From: Rostratula benghalensis
Taxonomy: Eukaryota > Chordata > Aves > Charadriiformes > Rostratulidae
Length of the DNA: 64,000 nt
Reading direction: 5' to 3'
NCBI GenBank assembly: GCA_013399305.1
Contig: VXAI01000090.1
Location: forward strand, 2,999,499 to 3,063,498
Shown here piece after piece: positions 22,886 through 33,651 of the stretch. The stretch's first letter is position 1. Every line of letters starts with the position of its first letter. The position numbers and the translations under genes are program-made. Below the pieces are notes generated by a model, which had not been told where the DNA came from, did no database searches, and saw only the letters and a list, made by a program, of their open reading frames with translations.

Positions 22886-25698
22886 TAAACCCTCAGGAGA
22901 ATCAGCTTCAGTGTCCAAACTTGTGCAATAATTTTCTTTGGCCAAACGAAATTGATTCAGGTTATTAATAGTTTCATAATGAAAGGCTCGCTATTTCTTT
23001 TTAGAATTCACTGCATGGTACACAATTATAAAAAAAATAAATTGAAAGTGAATCTATTTTGTATAGAATTCCAAAGCCACTAATTGAAAAAGTATTATGA
23101 AAAGGGATGCATAGCTGAGATATTTTATTCAGTCCAGTAAGAGATTCAATGACATTTGCAGCAATAGCTCTCTATTATTGTATTGTATTGTATTGTATTA
23201 CTTGGTAAATTTAGCAGAAAGAAGGGGATGGGAAAATATGAACACAAGAAATATGAAAATAATGAAACTTTAATGTAGCACAAAAAGTGTGACAGATGTA
23301 ATACCACAAAGAGTCATTAAATACTTCCCAGACCATCTCTTTTTATCTCTCTCATCCTGTCACTATCAATTATTCCTAATGTTTCTCCTTGTTCCTGCTA
23401 GACTTAAGGAAGCAAAATTAATTTATGTTTTTTGCTTGTTATCTCTCCATCTAAACTAGTGACTGGCATTTGAAGATGCTGAATCCCATGATGCAAGATC
23501 TCTTTTAGCAGAGGGGAAGATAACCATTTTATGAGGTAAGCCACAAATCATTTTAGTATTTGTTTGTTTCTACTGTTCACATCTCTAAAAAATCCTGTCG
23601 AAACAATAGAAATCGTTACAGTTCTTAGATAACCTCCTTCATTTTATGTTTACTTCTTGGTTTTAGGCCCACAACATACTCCAGTAGAACTTATATTAGT
23701 CTCTTTACCATGGATCAGTGCCAATGAAAGCATGCCCTGAGCAGAACTCATTTGTCCTTGTCAGCTGTGGATAACCAACTAATACACTTAAAATAAAATT
23801 ACGCTGAAATAGGCTGATTTTATTAGGTTTATTTAAGTAATAAGTACTATTAAGTCTTTAAGACCCAATTTAAGCTGAAATAGCGTACAAAGATGTAGTA
23901 GATTCACCCAAAGCAATATTTTATATGGTAAACTAAAGCAGTCTGCCATATAGAATGAAATCATTATTTTTCCATAAAAATAAGATCCTCATTCTGTAAA
24001 CAAAATAGAGCCAAATCTAAATTAATTATTACTTAATTCTACTCATTCTTTTCAGTTCAAATTATTTCTAATAAACATAGCCCATGAAAAAAATATACAG
24101 TAATTAGTAAAACATTAACATAACCATTTTCATTATAGAGGTCCAAGCCAATTTATTTGAATATTTAGAGGGATGTATTGGTGTTATATACGTGCAAGAT
24201 TAGCATTAGTCTTCATTCTGCAATGGGACAGAAGGGTTACTTTCTTCAGCTTGGCAGGCTCTGTTGTGGACATTAGGGTGTTGTTTCCATTTCTATTTAA
24301 AATACACCCTTACAATAGCCATTAAAATAAAATTATTTTATGTTACAAAACAATAAGGAATGGTTTATTAGCTAATAAAAAAAATTCCCAACGTATACAA
24401 GTGAGTATTTTTCCAACTGCTTCACATTTTGAGTTCATATAATAGTCATTTTTTCTTTTGTTTTCTTCCAATTACTTATATAATTAGATCAGGCTAGTTT
24501 TATATTATTTAATTAATGAATTAAAATTCTGATTCTGCGAAATAAAAAATCCTTTGTATCCTGTTTACAGCACAAAGTTATACACAGGCTTAAGTACATT
24601 TACGTTGTAGAAGCTGCATGATTACAAAGAATCAGAAAGATTCATGGTATCCTGTTGGCAAATTTGAGATAAGCAGGAAATCAATAATACTTGATGCTTG
24701 TTTCAGCTAGAATGAGATCCTAGACATCTCCATTTCACTATGGGGATTTCACTATGCAAATTAAATTTATGGTGATGAGACTCAGAGTGGCTGTTTTCAA
24801 TAGCAATTGCACAAGATATTTTAGACTGAGATAGCAAAAGTTATGGCCACTCATGGCAGAAGATATCCGAAATAAAAATTTCATTGGCGTGCCAGTGAAA
24901 TCCTTCTGATTTTGTTTTTCCAACTTATGTGCTGGAACTTTTCACAACTTCCCCATGTGGACTGCAGCCCTGGGAACCTGTATGATGGCTGAGACAGCAA
25001 CCCAGACTCCTCTCTGGTCATGAAATCTATCAGACGAGAAGCCTGATACACAGAGTCTATGCCCTCTGAGTCTTGAACTGGATCTTTTTCTTCTGTCTTT
25101 GAAGTTAAAAATGGACATATGTCTTTTTGCCATGCAATCTGGCCAAAAGGGAATCTCTTCTGCATTACCTTTTTTTTTTTTTTTCTTTCTTTTCCCTTAA
25201 TCAATTACCTTTAATTAGAACAGAAAGTGTTTATGTGCTTCTCCAAATGAAACAGAAGTATTCCTACATGGATTCAATACCATTACTTGGTTTAAAAAAA
25301 AAACAAAAACGGAAAAATGGACCACGATAATCTTTCTTGAATATACTGTCCTATCAGCTTTGAAGGTCACAAAGAGCTCAGATTTCAGGTAAGGGCTTAT
25401 TTTAGAAACCAAATATCCAATATTTGCTAACAAATTTGTTCAGCCAGGGGGCACAGAGGATCTGAGAACTATGTTAGCCTGCTAATCACATGCTGTTTCC
25501 CCATCTATGGGAAAACTAGTACACAAGGAGTAAAATAGAAAACACAGAGGTATCTGGTGTCTGATCCCCTGATAGAGTACTTTTCATCACACCTCCCAAA
25601 TTATTTTTGCCTTCTGGAAGCAGTAAGGTTTAAAATGAAAGTGTTCAACTAAGCAACTTGTTTACTTCATAAATATGATTAAGCTCGCTTATTTTTCC
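22886..25698. other. AT-rich non-coding stretch
   Basis: No gene or dispersed repeat recognised. It contains a (TATTG)n microsatellite (listed separately) and an oligo-T run of 15 at 25170-25184. Minus-strand frames near 24881-25204 show no domain. Confidence 0.6.
23176..23199 (+). repeat. (TATTG)n microsatellite
   Basis: Four perfect TATTG units and a partial fifth, preceded by a degenerate copy. Pentanucleotide arrays of this kind are often length-polymorphic. Confidence 0.9.
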
Positions 25699-25846
25699 TG
25701 TGGATGCCCCTTCACTGGAGGTGTTTGAAGCCAGGCTGGATAAGGTTTGAGCAACCTGGTCTAGTGGGAGGTGCCCCTGCCCATGGCAGAGAGTTAGAAC
25801 TAGGTGATCTTTAAGGTCCTTTACAACCTAAAACATTCTATGATGA
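25699..25846 (+). mobile_element. CR1 LINE 3' terminal fragment
   Basis: About 150 bases. It has the CR1 block CACTGGAGGTGTTTGAAGCC (end of ORF2), then GTGGGAGGTGCCCCTGCCCA, and finishes with ATTCTATGATGAT. It is a severely 5'-truncated insertion, followed at once by another CR1 end in the same orientation. Confidence 0.88.
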
Positions 25847-26299
25847 TAAGCTGTGTACTCCCCAGAGTAACAGATACGGACATCCTAAAGCAAGTCCAGT
25901 GAAGGGTCATAAAGATGATTGAGGGTAAGACAGCTACATTTGTTTAACCTTGAGAAAGCTCAGGAGGGGATCTTATAAACACGTATAAATATCTGATGGA
26001 AGCAGTAAAGCAAAGACAGACAGATTGTTCTCAGTGGTATCCACTGACAGGACAAGAAGCAATAGGCAGAAACTGCAATACAGGATTTTTCATTTAAACT
26101 TAAGTAAAAACAGTTTTACTGCAAGGGTGATTGAACACTGGAACAGTTGCCCAAAAATGTTTTGGAATCTCAGTCCTTAGAGACGTTAAAACTCTGACTC
26201 AATGTGTCCCTGAACAACCTGTTTTGTTTGACTCTGTCTGGGTTGGTCTAGGCAATTTCCAGGTCTCTTCCAACCTCTATGACAGTGAGATTCTATGAG
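25847..26299 (+). mobile_element. CR1 LINE 3' fragment, second in tandem
   Basis: About 450 bases of a different, more divergent CR1 subfamily: a GACAGGACAAGAAGCAATAG block, GATTGAACACTGGAACAG, and a 3' end GTCTCTTCCAACCTC followed by GATTCTATGAG. It lies head-to-tail with the preceding fragment. The junction near 25847 has no spacer, so the upstream copy may have inserted at the 5' edge of this one or the reverse. Confidence 0.85.
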
Positions 26300-27754
26300 G
26301 ATTTTACTTTTCCAGGCAGAGGCCTTAAATTAGTCCTTTCTTAAGATGTGGAAAGTCTGTGCTATTCAGTATGATGATTTTTACATTTATTCCTCTTCAT
26401 ATATATTATTTGTCTCCAGTTCTGTAGATAACATCATTTATCACTCCTCTAGATAAGTTATACATCACCCACCTGAATTCTTAAACGGTAAAAAAGATCA
26501 TTCCACCTGAAATTTTATCAGTTACTATTTCAACAGGGACTAGCTATTCTTGAACCATATAGAATGTAGTTTAATATTTCTGACTAAGACCAGTCTTTGA
26601 CTTAATTCTATGAAGAATGAAGCGTCATAGATTACATCTGTAGCATATACTATAAAATAAATTAAGTGGGTGCCAAACATCTGTGTTCTTGGGAAGTCCT
26701 TATTGCTTGAGGGAGGAAATTTTATGGCAACATCTTTACAAGTCAATTTTTAATTAGATAATTATAATTAATAATGTGGCATTTAAACTCATGCCCTGGA
26801 TAGAAATTATGAAGTTAGATATCCCTTTGGTTGATCTTGTCAAGTGGTGTGAAATTCAGTTTCATCTTACCACACATAAATTTAGGCTGAAGTTACCATA
26901 AATTCAGGAGTCTACAGCTGGCCAGAAACACAAAAAGTAAGTTTCAGTTGCATAAACAAAAGCTTCAGCTGTGTTAGCAAGTAGCAGGATTTAGAGACAT
27001 TTAGAGAAAACCAATAGGTGCTGAGGACCAGATTTCCAAATGTTTTCAGGGGACTTATTTCAGCCTAGCTCTAATTTAGTTCCACAGACTAAGCTCCTGT
27101 TCGCAGCTAGAAAACAATAAATGCTCTGTAGAAGCACTCCTTCTAGTTTAATTTCATTCCAGAAGACTTATGTTGAGGTGATTAAAGATTGCTCTGTGGC
27201 ATGAACCAAAGCTTTGAATATGGGAACAACTGGAGATTTGCTTCAAAAGGGGACTCCTTATCGAGACTAAAATGTAGAGAGATCCCTACCATTGCTTGAA
27301 ATGTACTATCTCACTTTGCTTTCAGCTGCTGTTTCAGAAGGATATGGAACTCTCTCAAGGCCCATGTCACACTCAACCGCCCCATTTGAAGTCCTAGACA
27401 CCCAAGGACATCAAGGGAACATCCAGATGCATCTTTGTAGGAAACTGAATATCTCTTATGTTCCTACAGTGGACAGCTGAATCACTCCTGGAACCCCCAG
27501 TACTGACTAGCCTCCACTAACAAAGATGTTATTTTCGAACACTGCCCTTCTGTATCAACTAGAAGTTGCATAAGACGACCTACATTAAGCATAAGTTCCT
27601 CAATCTTCTTAGCATAGCAGCACGACATAAAACCATGACACAAATATGTAAATTGATAAAGCTGTCCACATTATCCACCTTGCTGCTCCCTGCTTCACTG
27701 CCACGTCTCTCTTCATTTCTCAAGAGGATGATAAGCATTGATGTTCTCATGCTG
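26300..27754. other. Non-coding stretch
   Basis: AT-rich sequence with no gene or repeat recognised. Confidence 0.6.
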
Positions 27755-28701
27755 TGTAGTGGGTTGATCTTGGCTAGCCACCAGCTGACCATCAGGCTGC
27801 TCTATCAGTCCCCCTCCATCAACAACACAAAGGGAGAAAATACAACCATAATCTCACAGGTCAAGATGAAGACAAGGAAATAGCTTACCAATTGCTATCA
27901 CAGGCAAAGCGGCTTTGGGGAAATTAATTGAATTTACTGCCAATTAATGATATAGGATAATGAGAAATAAAAATAAATTTTAAAAATCTTTAAAAAATTT
28001 ACTTTCTTCCACCCTTCCCTTCTTCCCAAACTCAGATTTACTCCTGACTTCTCCGCCTTCTCCCACTGATTAGCACAGGGGGATGGGGAATAGACATTAT
28101 GGTCAGTTCATTACATATTGTCTCTACTGCCCCTTCTTCCTCATACTCTTCCCCTGTTCCAGCGTGGGGTCCTTCCCATGGGACACAGTCCTTCATTAAC
28201 TTCTTCAACAGGGATCCTTCTCACCAAGGAATGTGCTCCAAAGTGGGCTCTCTGTAGGCTTACAGCATCCTTTGGGCATCCACCTGCCCTGGTGTGGGGT
28301 CCTCTACGGTTTGCAGGGTAGGTATCTGCGCTACTGTCAACCTCCATGGGCTACAGGGGAAGAGCCTCCTTACCATGGTCTTCACCAGTGTCTGCAAGGG
28401 AATCTCTTGGTCCATGCCTGGAGCATCTCCTGCCACTCCTTCTTCAATGGCCTTGGCATCTGAAGAGTTGTTGCTCTCTACCAGCTGCTGTTCTGCAACA
28501 TTTTACTCTCTTCTTAAATACATTATCACAGACACTACCACTGTCACTGATGGATTCAGCCTTGGACAGCAGTGGGTCCATCTTGGAGCCAGTTGGCATT
28601 GGCTCTATCAGACATGAGGAAAGCTTCTAGCAACTTCTCACAGAAGCCACCCCCAGTAGCCTCCCCCCGCCTCTCCCCTCCCCAGCTATAAACCCAATAC
28701 A
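27755..28701 (-). mobile_element. Long solo LTR of an endogenous retrovirus, minus strand
   Basis: About 947 bases. Minus-strand reading opens TGTATTGGGTTTATAGC at 28701. It has a U3 with AACTGGCTCCAAGATGGACC, a TATA-like GTATTTAAGAA (plus 28511-28521), a polypyrimidine/AT segment near 28000, and ends with AACCCACTACA at 27755 (plus-strand TGTAGTGGGTTGATC). It is homologous to the plus-strand LTR at 18087-18587 but almost twice as long. The extra length is mainly a GC-richer block at about 28150-28420 made of degenerate CCAGCGTGGGGTCC-like units. No retroviral genes adjoin it and no exact target duplication is visible. Open frames inside it (28118-28630) are LTR sequence, not genes. Confidence 0.82.
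28150..28420. repeat. Degenerate tandem block inside the LTR
   Basis: Variants of TCCAGCGTGGGGTCC recur with CCATGGG/CTACGG and TGCAG/ACAG words: TTCCAGCGTGGGGTCC at 28157, GCTCCAAAGTGGGCTC at 28231, CCCTGGTGTGGGGTCC at 28287, and CTGTCAACCTCCATGGG near 28335. Spacing is irregular, about 50-75 bases. It accounts for most of the size difference from the shorter related LTR. Confidence 0.6.
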
Positions 28702-29611
28702 CAGTGAAATACAGGACATCTTGAGAGAGCTTTTGGCTTTTCCTAAGGCAAAAGCAATATCCAGCTCAGCTATTCAGGATGTCCCTTCCTGAAAGGCTTG
28801 AGCTGTCCGTGTCTCTGATGGTGTGATAGGAGCCTGTGGGTTTGAGGCAGCGGACTTTTTTCTTACAATGATATCCTGGAAGACCAAGATTTGAGTCAGT
28901 TCCCCCGGTTCATCTCAGAAGCTAACACAAAACAATTTTTTGTGCCACAAAACAATGAATACCCATCACTGGATGGCTGGCATTTGGGGTCTTTTATTTG
29001 CTGGAAATCTGAAAAGAGTTTTAGTACCAATTCCAGACAGATAACTAAAGAATAGAGATGACATACAAATACTAGCTTTCTAGCTGGTAGGCTAGCCAGT
29101 TAGTGTCTTTACTCCACTTATGTCCTCAGGGTCTTTGTGGTCTCCATGCTTCTGGTAATCTAGTCCTACTTGCACCTCTCATAGGAGTCTTGTGTTCCCA
29201 CCAGTCATTATTAAGACTAATTGGTCCCTGCAGCAGAGCTAGCTGGGTTATGCTCCCAGCTACTCCAGCGGCAGCAAGTAGGCATCTCTTCTGCTTGGTA
29301 CGAGTAACAGAGTACATGGGGCACTGGTGTCTGGTGGGTTTGATTATGCTGAGTGCCTGTACCCCAAATATTCAATGAACACCCTTTTATGCTCTCCTCC
29401 TCCTGACCAGAGTCAGGGGACTCATTGCAGGAGCTGATTTCGTGATACTTGCTAAGCAGTTGTTTAAGATTTCCTTGAACTGGGGGTAGGCTCACAGCTT
29501 ACCTTGATGACTGTTTCTGCATTCAGCTGTTCTTGATCTGTCATATCTCTTTGGTTTATACTTCTAGCTTGACAGTTGGGCTTTTGTGACACTTCACTTT
29601 CTTGGAGAAAT
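28702..29611. other. Unclassified GC-richer block, possibly LTR-like
   Basis: About 0.9 kb that is GC-richer than the surrounding AT-rich DNA. On the minus strand it has a TATA-like GCATAAAAGGG (plus 29383-29393) and, about 385 bases downstream, AATAAA (plus 28993-28998), an order that fits an LTR. I recognise no family or terminal repeats. Open frames on both strands (e.g. 29103-29378 plus, 29217-29495 minus) show no domain. It may equally be ordinary unique sequence. Confidence 0.3.
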
Positions 29612-29935
29612 TGCAGAGCTCCCAAGACCATGTAGTCTACCCCCCTGCCATAGGTGGGAACATTTTTCACTAGACCAGGTTGCTCAAAGGCCCAGTCAAC
29701 TTATCCTTGAACATTTCTAATGATGGGGCATCCACAACTTATCTGGGTGATGTGTTGAGTGTTTCACCACCCTCACTGTAAAAAATGTATTCCTCATGTC
29801 CAATCTAAAATTACTCTCCTTCAGTTTAAAACTACTGCCCCTTGTTCTGTCATTGACTTGGTAAAAAGTCTCTCTGTCTTTCGTGTATGGACCCTTTATA
29901 TATTGAAAGGCCACAGTAATGTCTCCTTGCAGATG
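29612..29935 (-). mobile_element. CR1 LINE fragment, minus strand
   Basis: Plus-strand landmarks are ACCAGGTTGCTCAAAGGCC, TTTCACCACCCTCACTGT, and CTGCCCCTTGTTCTGTCATT, all reverse-complement CR1 3'-region words. Minus-strand translation (29914-29717) gives a short ORF2 remnant with NDRTRGSSFKL and RLDMRNTFFTVRVV. The extreme 3' terminus is degraded and the high-coordinate edge (about 29930-29960) is fuzzy. Confidence 0.88.
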
Positions 29936-30648
29936 TTGTCATGGCAGCAAATGCAAGCCAAGAAGCTGAGCTGAAGGTAAAGTATGCTTTGGGTTGAACG
30001 CAGGACAAGACTAGTACCTCCCTCTGCTGTCACACAAGCACTAGATTCCCCCAAATGAGTGATGTGTACCTAGAAGAACTCAAAGGTACTTAGACTTTCA
30101 ATTCCTAGGTGATCCTGGAAAGGTATGTAATCTAAAATGTGGTCTTTGGTCTCACCCACACTATAACTGACGTTATAGTCTTTGATGGAATTCTATTTTC
30201 TTGTGCAAATTCAAGACTTAATTCTGGATGAGCCATTTCTTATATAGTCCTATGGCTACCCACTGTCCTTAAATGGAACTCCAAAAGCTTTTGGCAGAAT
30301 TTAACTTATGTGGTAGCCCTGGATCTTCATTTTAATTCCACATCTTAGATAAAGACTATGTTTGTTGACCTTCAAGGCTTACTATAAAACTGAAGATGTC
30401 ATTCTAAAGGATTTATAACACTAGTTCTATGGGGTACATCTGTACTCATTAGCATTTCTCAATATGTCAAATTACATTGTTACCTATGATATACATGTGC
30501 TTGAAGATTTAATGATAGAAAGACATCCATAAAACTCACATTAAAAAAAATTAGGTTTCATTTGAGACAGCATGTGCCAAGATTTGTGGAATCTTGATTT
30601 TGCTGGTAATACGCTCTTCCTAGGTTGTGGCTGTTTTTCTAAGATTTA

Positions 30649-30712
30649 AAATTTCTGAAGAAATGTGTTCTGAAGAATTTCTGAAGAATGTGTAAAATTT
30701 CTGAAGAAGTGT
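30649..30712 (+). repeat. Short tandem repeat of an ATTTCTGAAGAA unit
   Basis: AAATTTCTGAAGAA followed by (A)TGTGT or GTGT occurs at about 30649-30668, 30675-30693 and 30694-30712, with an additional partial TTCTGAAGAA between the first two. It is a local slippage array of roughly 18-26 base units. Confidence 0.8.
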
Positions 30713-31762
30713 TTCTCTTAAGAGCTTCTATTATCAAAACTCTAATTGGCTTCTGTTCATTATCAAAAATATTGGTTATATTTTAACCTGGGAAAGCAGA
30801 AGTCTGATTTATTAAACAAATAACACTATATGTATGTTATGGATCCATCAGGATTTGTTGTGAAACTGGAATGGATGTTAAGTACATGCAGCTAATAAAT
30901 GGAACCGTGCACTTCACTGCCAGTAGGACCTAAAATAACTCAGAATTCTCCTCAGATAATATAAATAGAAGGTTGACTGAGATAATAGCACTGGAGGCAG
31001 ATATTCAGACTGATGCTTTCCTGATAATGCTTTTTTACTGTGTTGATAACTATGAAGTATGATTTTTCAATGATCAGTTGCAGTTTGCTATTATCTCAAA
31101 TATTTAATTCAGCGATGTTCTGAAATGTTAAAATACTCCCCACATATAAGTGCCTTATAGAACAGAGAATGGAAAGGAGCACCCAGAACTAGTCATATTC
31201 AGCCACAGAAGCCGTATAGCTACTGACACACGTTTCCTTATGACTTTTAGATTATAGCTTTCTCCTTGCTCCAATGTCCATGAAATTCCTAATTTCATTT
31301 TTATGCCTGCTTTAATAATTATATTCCAAATTTTTCCTCTGTCAATACAACAGTGTTGCTCACTAAGAAAATTGTTGATAGTACTCTACAGTTTTGAATC
31401 ATCTCAACCTGCATTCATGCAAGCATGCATGAATAGACATAGGCAAAGCTGTTTTAAGCATTGCAAAATTATATCTGATGAAAGCATTACAAGCTCTGTA
31501 AATTACAACTTCAGTATCAGGAGAAAACATGAGCAAAAATATTTCTTTGTGTATGATATGTAACATAGATTGAAATTTGTATGAAGTGCATTAATTAAAT
31601 TAAAAGATATGCTGAAATACTGAGACCACTGCTTTTGTAGTTGTTTTTACATGTTCAGTACAGAAGTACTTCTGCATTATTATTTACTGTCATACCTGTT
31701 TAAATGTTGTACTGATATTACCTGCTTTGGAAATTGGGTTTTTAAAATGATGTTTTCTTGGG

Positions 31763-31777
31763 AAAAAAAAAAAAAAA
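31763..31777 (+). repeat. Poly(A) run, 15 bases
   Basis: Mononucleotide run with no retroposed gene recognised upstream. Confidence 0.85.
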
Positions 31778-33579
31778 GAAGCAAAGCTAATGTAACATTT
31801 GCAATTTACAGGGGCCTGGGTATAGAAACCCTTCTGTTCAGCAGAGATGCATAGAAACTTGTCTTTAGAAATCTATCTTTTCTCTTGACGTTTGATTTCT
31901 CTCCTACTTTACTTTTCTTTCCAACTGTCTTCGGTTACCCTGTACGACAAACATTGAGGATGCTTACTCCAGAAAACAGTTTTAAAGCAAATGTCATTCT
32001 ATGGACTGCATATGGAGCTGTGTGTATAAAGGGTGGGCAGAAGCACTGGTTTCTTACAGTGACATACAGACATCATGTATAAAAGATTTTCACACTGATT
32101 TTTACTTTCCCCCATCAAAATTAGCCTTCTGTATTTTTCTTACACTTATTTCCATGATTCATCTCAGGTTAGACTGAACATTAAAATTTCCTCTCTTCAC
32201 AAGCCTAACAGTTCCTCTGATTTTCAGTGATTACAATTTCATTTCTCTCAGTAATCATTTTTTAGTTATTCACCCTTTTTTAAGAACTACAGGTGGAAAT
32301 AATATGGATCTGAAGAAGAGACATTCATTAGCCAGTAGGTATTCAGGGATTAGAAAAGCCTGTCTGATTCACAAAGCAGAAATGGCATTTAGTATCCAAG
32401 TCCCCTTCTAGACAAAATTAGCAAAGGCTGCAGTGAAGTTAAAGCCTGCTGGCTGCAAAATTGGAAATTGGTTTCCTGGGGCTCTCTGTAAACTCTTCAT
32501 TACTTTACTCAATCATGGTTCATTAGCAAGTTAACAGAGAGAAGACCAGCACACGTTGGGATATGTTCAGAGCCAGCACTTCCATCTCCTTGAATATCAC
32601 TTAAGCTTGAATGTCACAGCAAATTAGATATTGTGTCAAACTGCATCTTCTTGTCGGCTGCAGTACGGACAGCGCACAGATCATGGCCACTTAACCTCTT
32701 GAATTTGTCAGGTGCTTTTTATCATGTATTTCAAGGAGTACCACAGGGGTTTTAATTCAAAATTACTCTGATGGAGCAAACAAAAGATGTCAAAAGGCAC
32801 CCAAGAAAGAAACAAGTTAAAAAACTCTAGTTAATGGTTTTGTATAAAATGGATTTAATGCCTCCTAATAACTGAAACCTAATTTGCTAGAAAAAAACAT
32901 CCAAAGGTGACATTATTGCAGTTAAACGAAAAGCTAAAAATAGTTATTAGGTTTCTGGGAAATGTTCACATTTTAGCTACAATATAATTTTGAATTACAG
33001 CTGAGTGCCAATTATCTAGAGCCCCACCTGAGTGCCTGAATCTCTGTTTCCTCTTAACTACTATTGTTTTTCTCTATGGTGTTGCCTGACTTTCTAGAAA
33101 AACATTTGCTCTAACTAGTTCAAGTCAGTGAAATGAATTGTATAAAAATTACTAAAGAATTAAAATGCTTCTTTGCAGCTGTCAGTTGTATAACCTTTTC
33201 ATACTATTATTTTCGTGTGCTTGCTTTCATGAATTTTGTAAAGGAAAGATAAGGTGGGCATTAATTCAAGTAAACTGCTAAAAATCACCTGTGAAGTTTA
33301 AAGTCCCCTTAATACAATCTATTCACAGTTCTCAGAGTTAATGGGAATAACTAGTTACACTCAGTTTTGTCCCATTGCAATAGGTGCAGATAACTGCATT
33401 CTGGGCACCTGATGCTTAACTTATGATTTGCACCACTTGCTAGTCAGAGATGCCAGACCCTTATTCCCTATGCAGGTGAAGTTCATTACAATGCCCAAAA
33501 TAGGAAGAGCAGCTACTAGGAGTGTCTTACTGCAGCACTGTGACTAGACCTCTACACTAACTGCACTGGAAGCCAGATC

Positions 33580-33651
33580 ATGACAGGCCTAACAGTACGA
33601 TTGCTCATTGCTATCCTGGCTGTCAATGCTGCTGCAGTCTTGGTACCTAAG
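33580..33651 (+). CDS. Speculative signal-peptide-like first exon
   Basis: An ATG at 33580 (A at -3) opens a 24-codon frame. It starts MTGLTVRLL, continues as a hydrophobic Ala/Val/Leu core, and ends VLVPK at AAG|GTAGGC, a fair splice-donor match (exon end 33651, phase 0). The frame itself continues to a stop at 33697-33699. A basic residue followed by a hydrophobic core resembles a secretory signal. I recognise no family, found no partner exon, and such patterns arise by chance. Treat as a hypothesis only. Confidence 0.1.

Noticed and set aside
23176..23199. CRISPR-like or functional array at the TATTG repeat
   Set aside because: Units are 5 bases with no spacers, so it is a simple microsatellite in vertebrate DNA.
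28118..28630. Overlapping open frames on both strands
   Set aside because: They lie wholly inside the LTR and have no domain. Openness reflects GC-richer composition.
32683..32715. MIR-like CCACTTAACCTCTTGAATT words
   Set aside because: The match is too short, with no flanking MIR core, to call a SINE.
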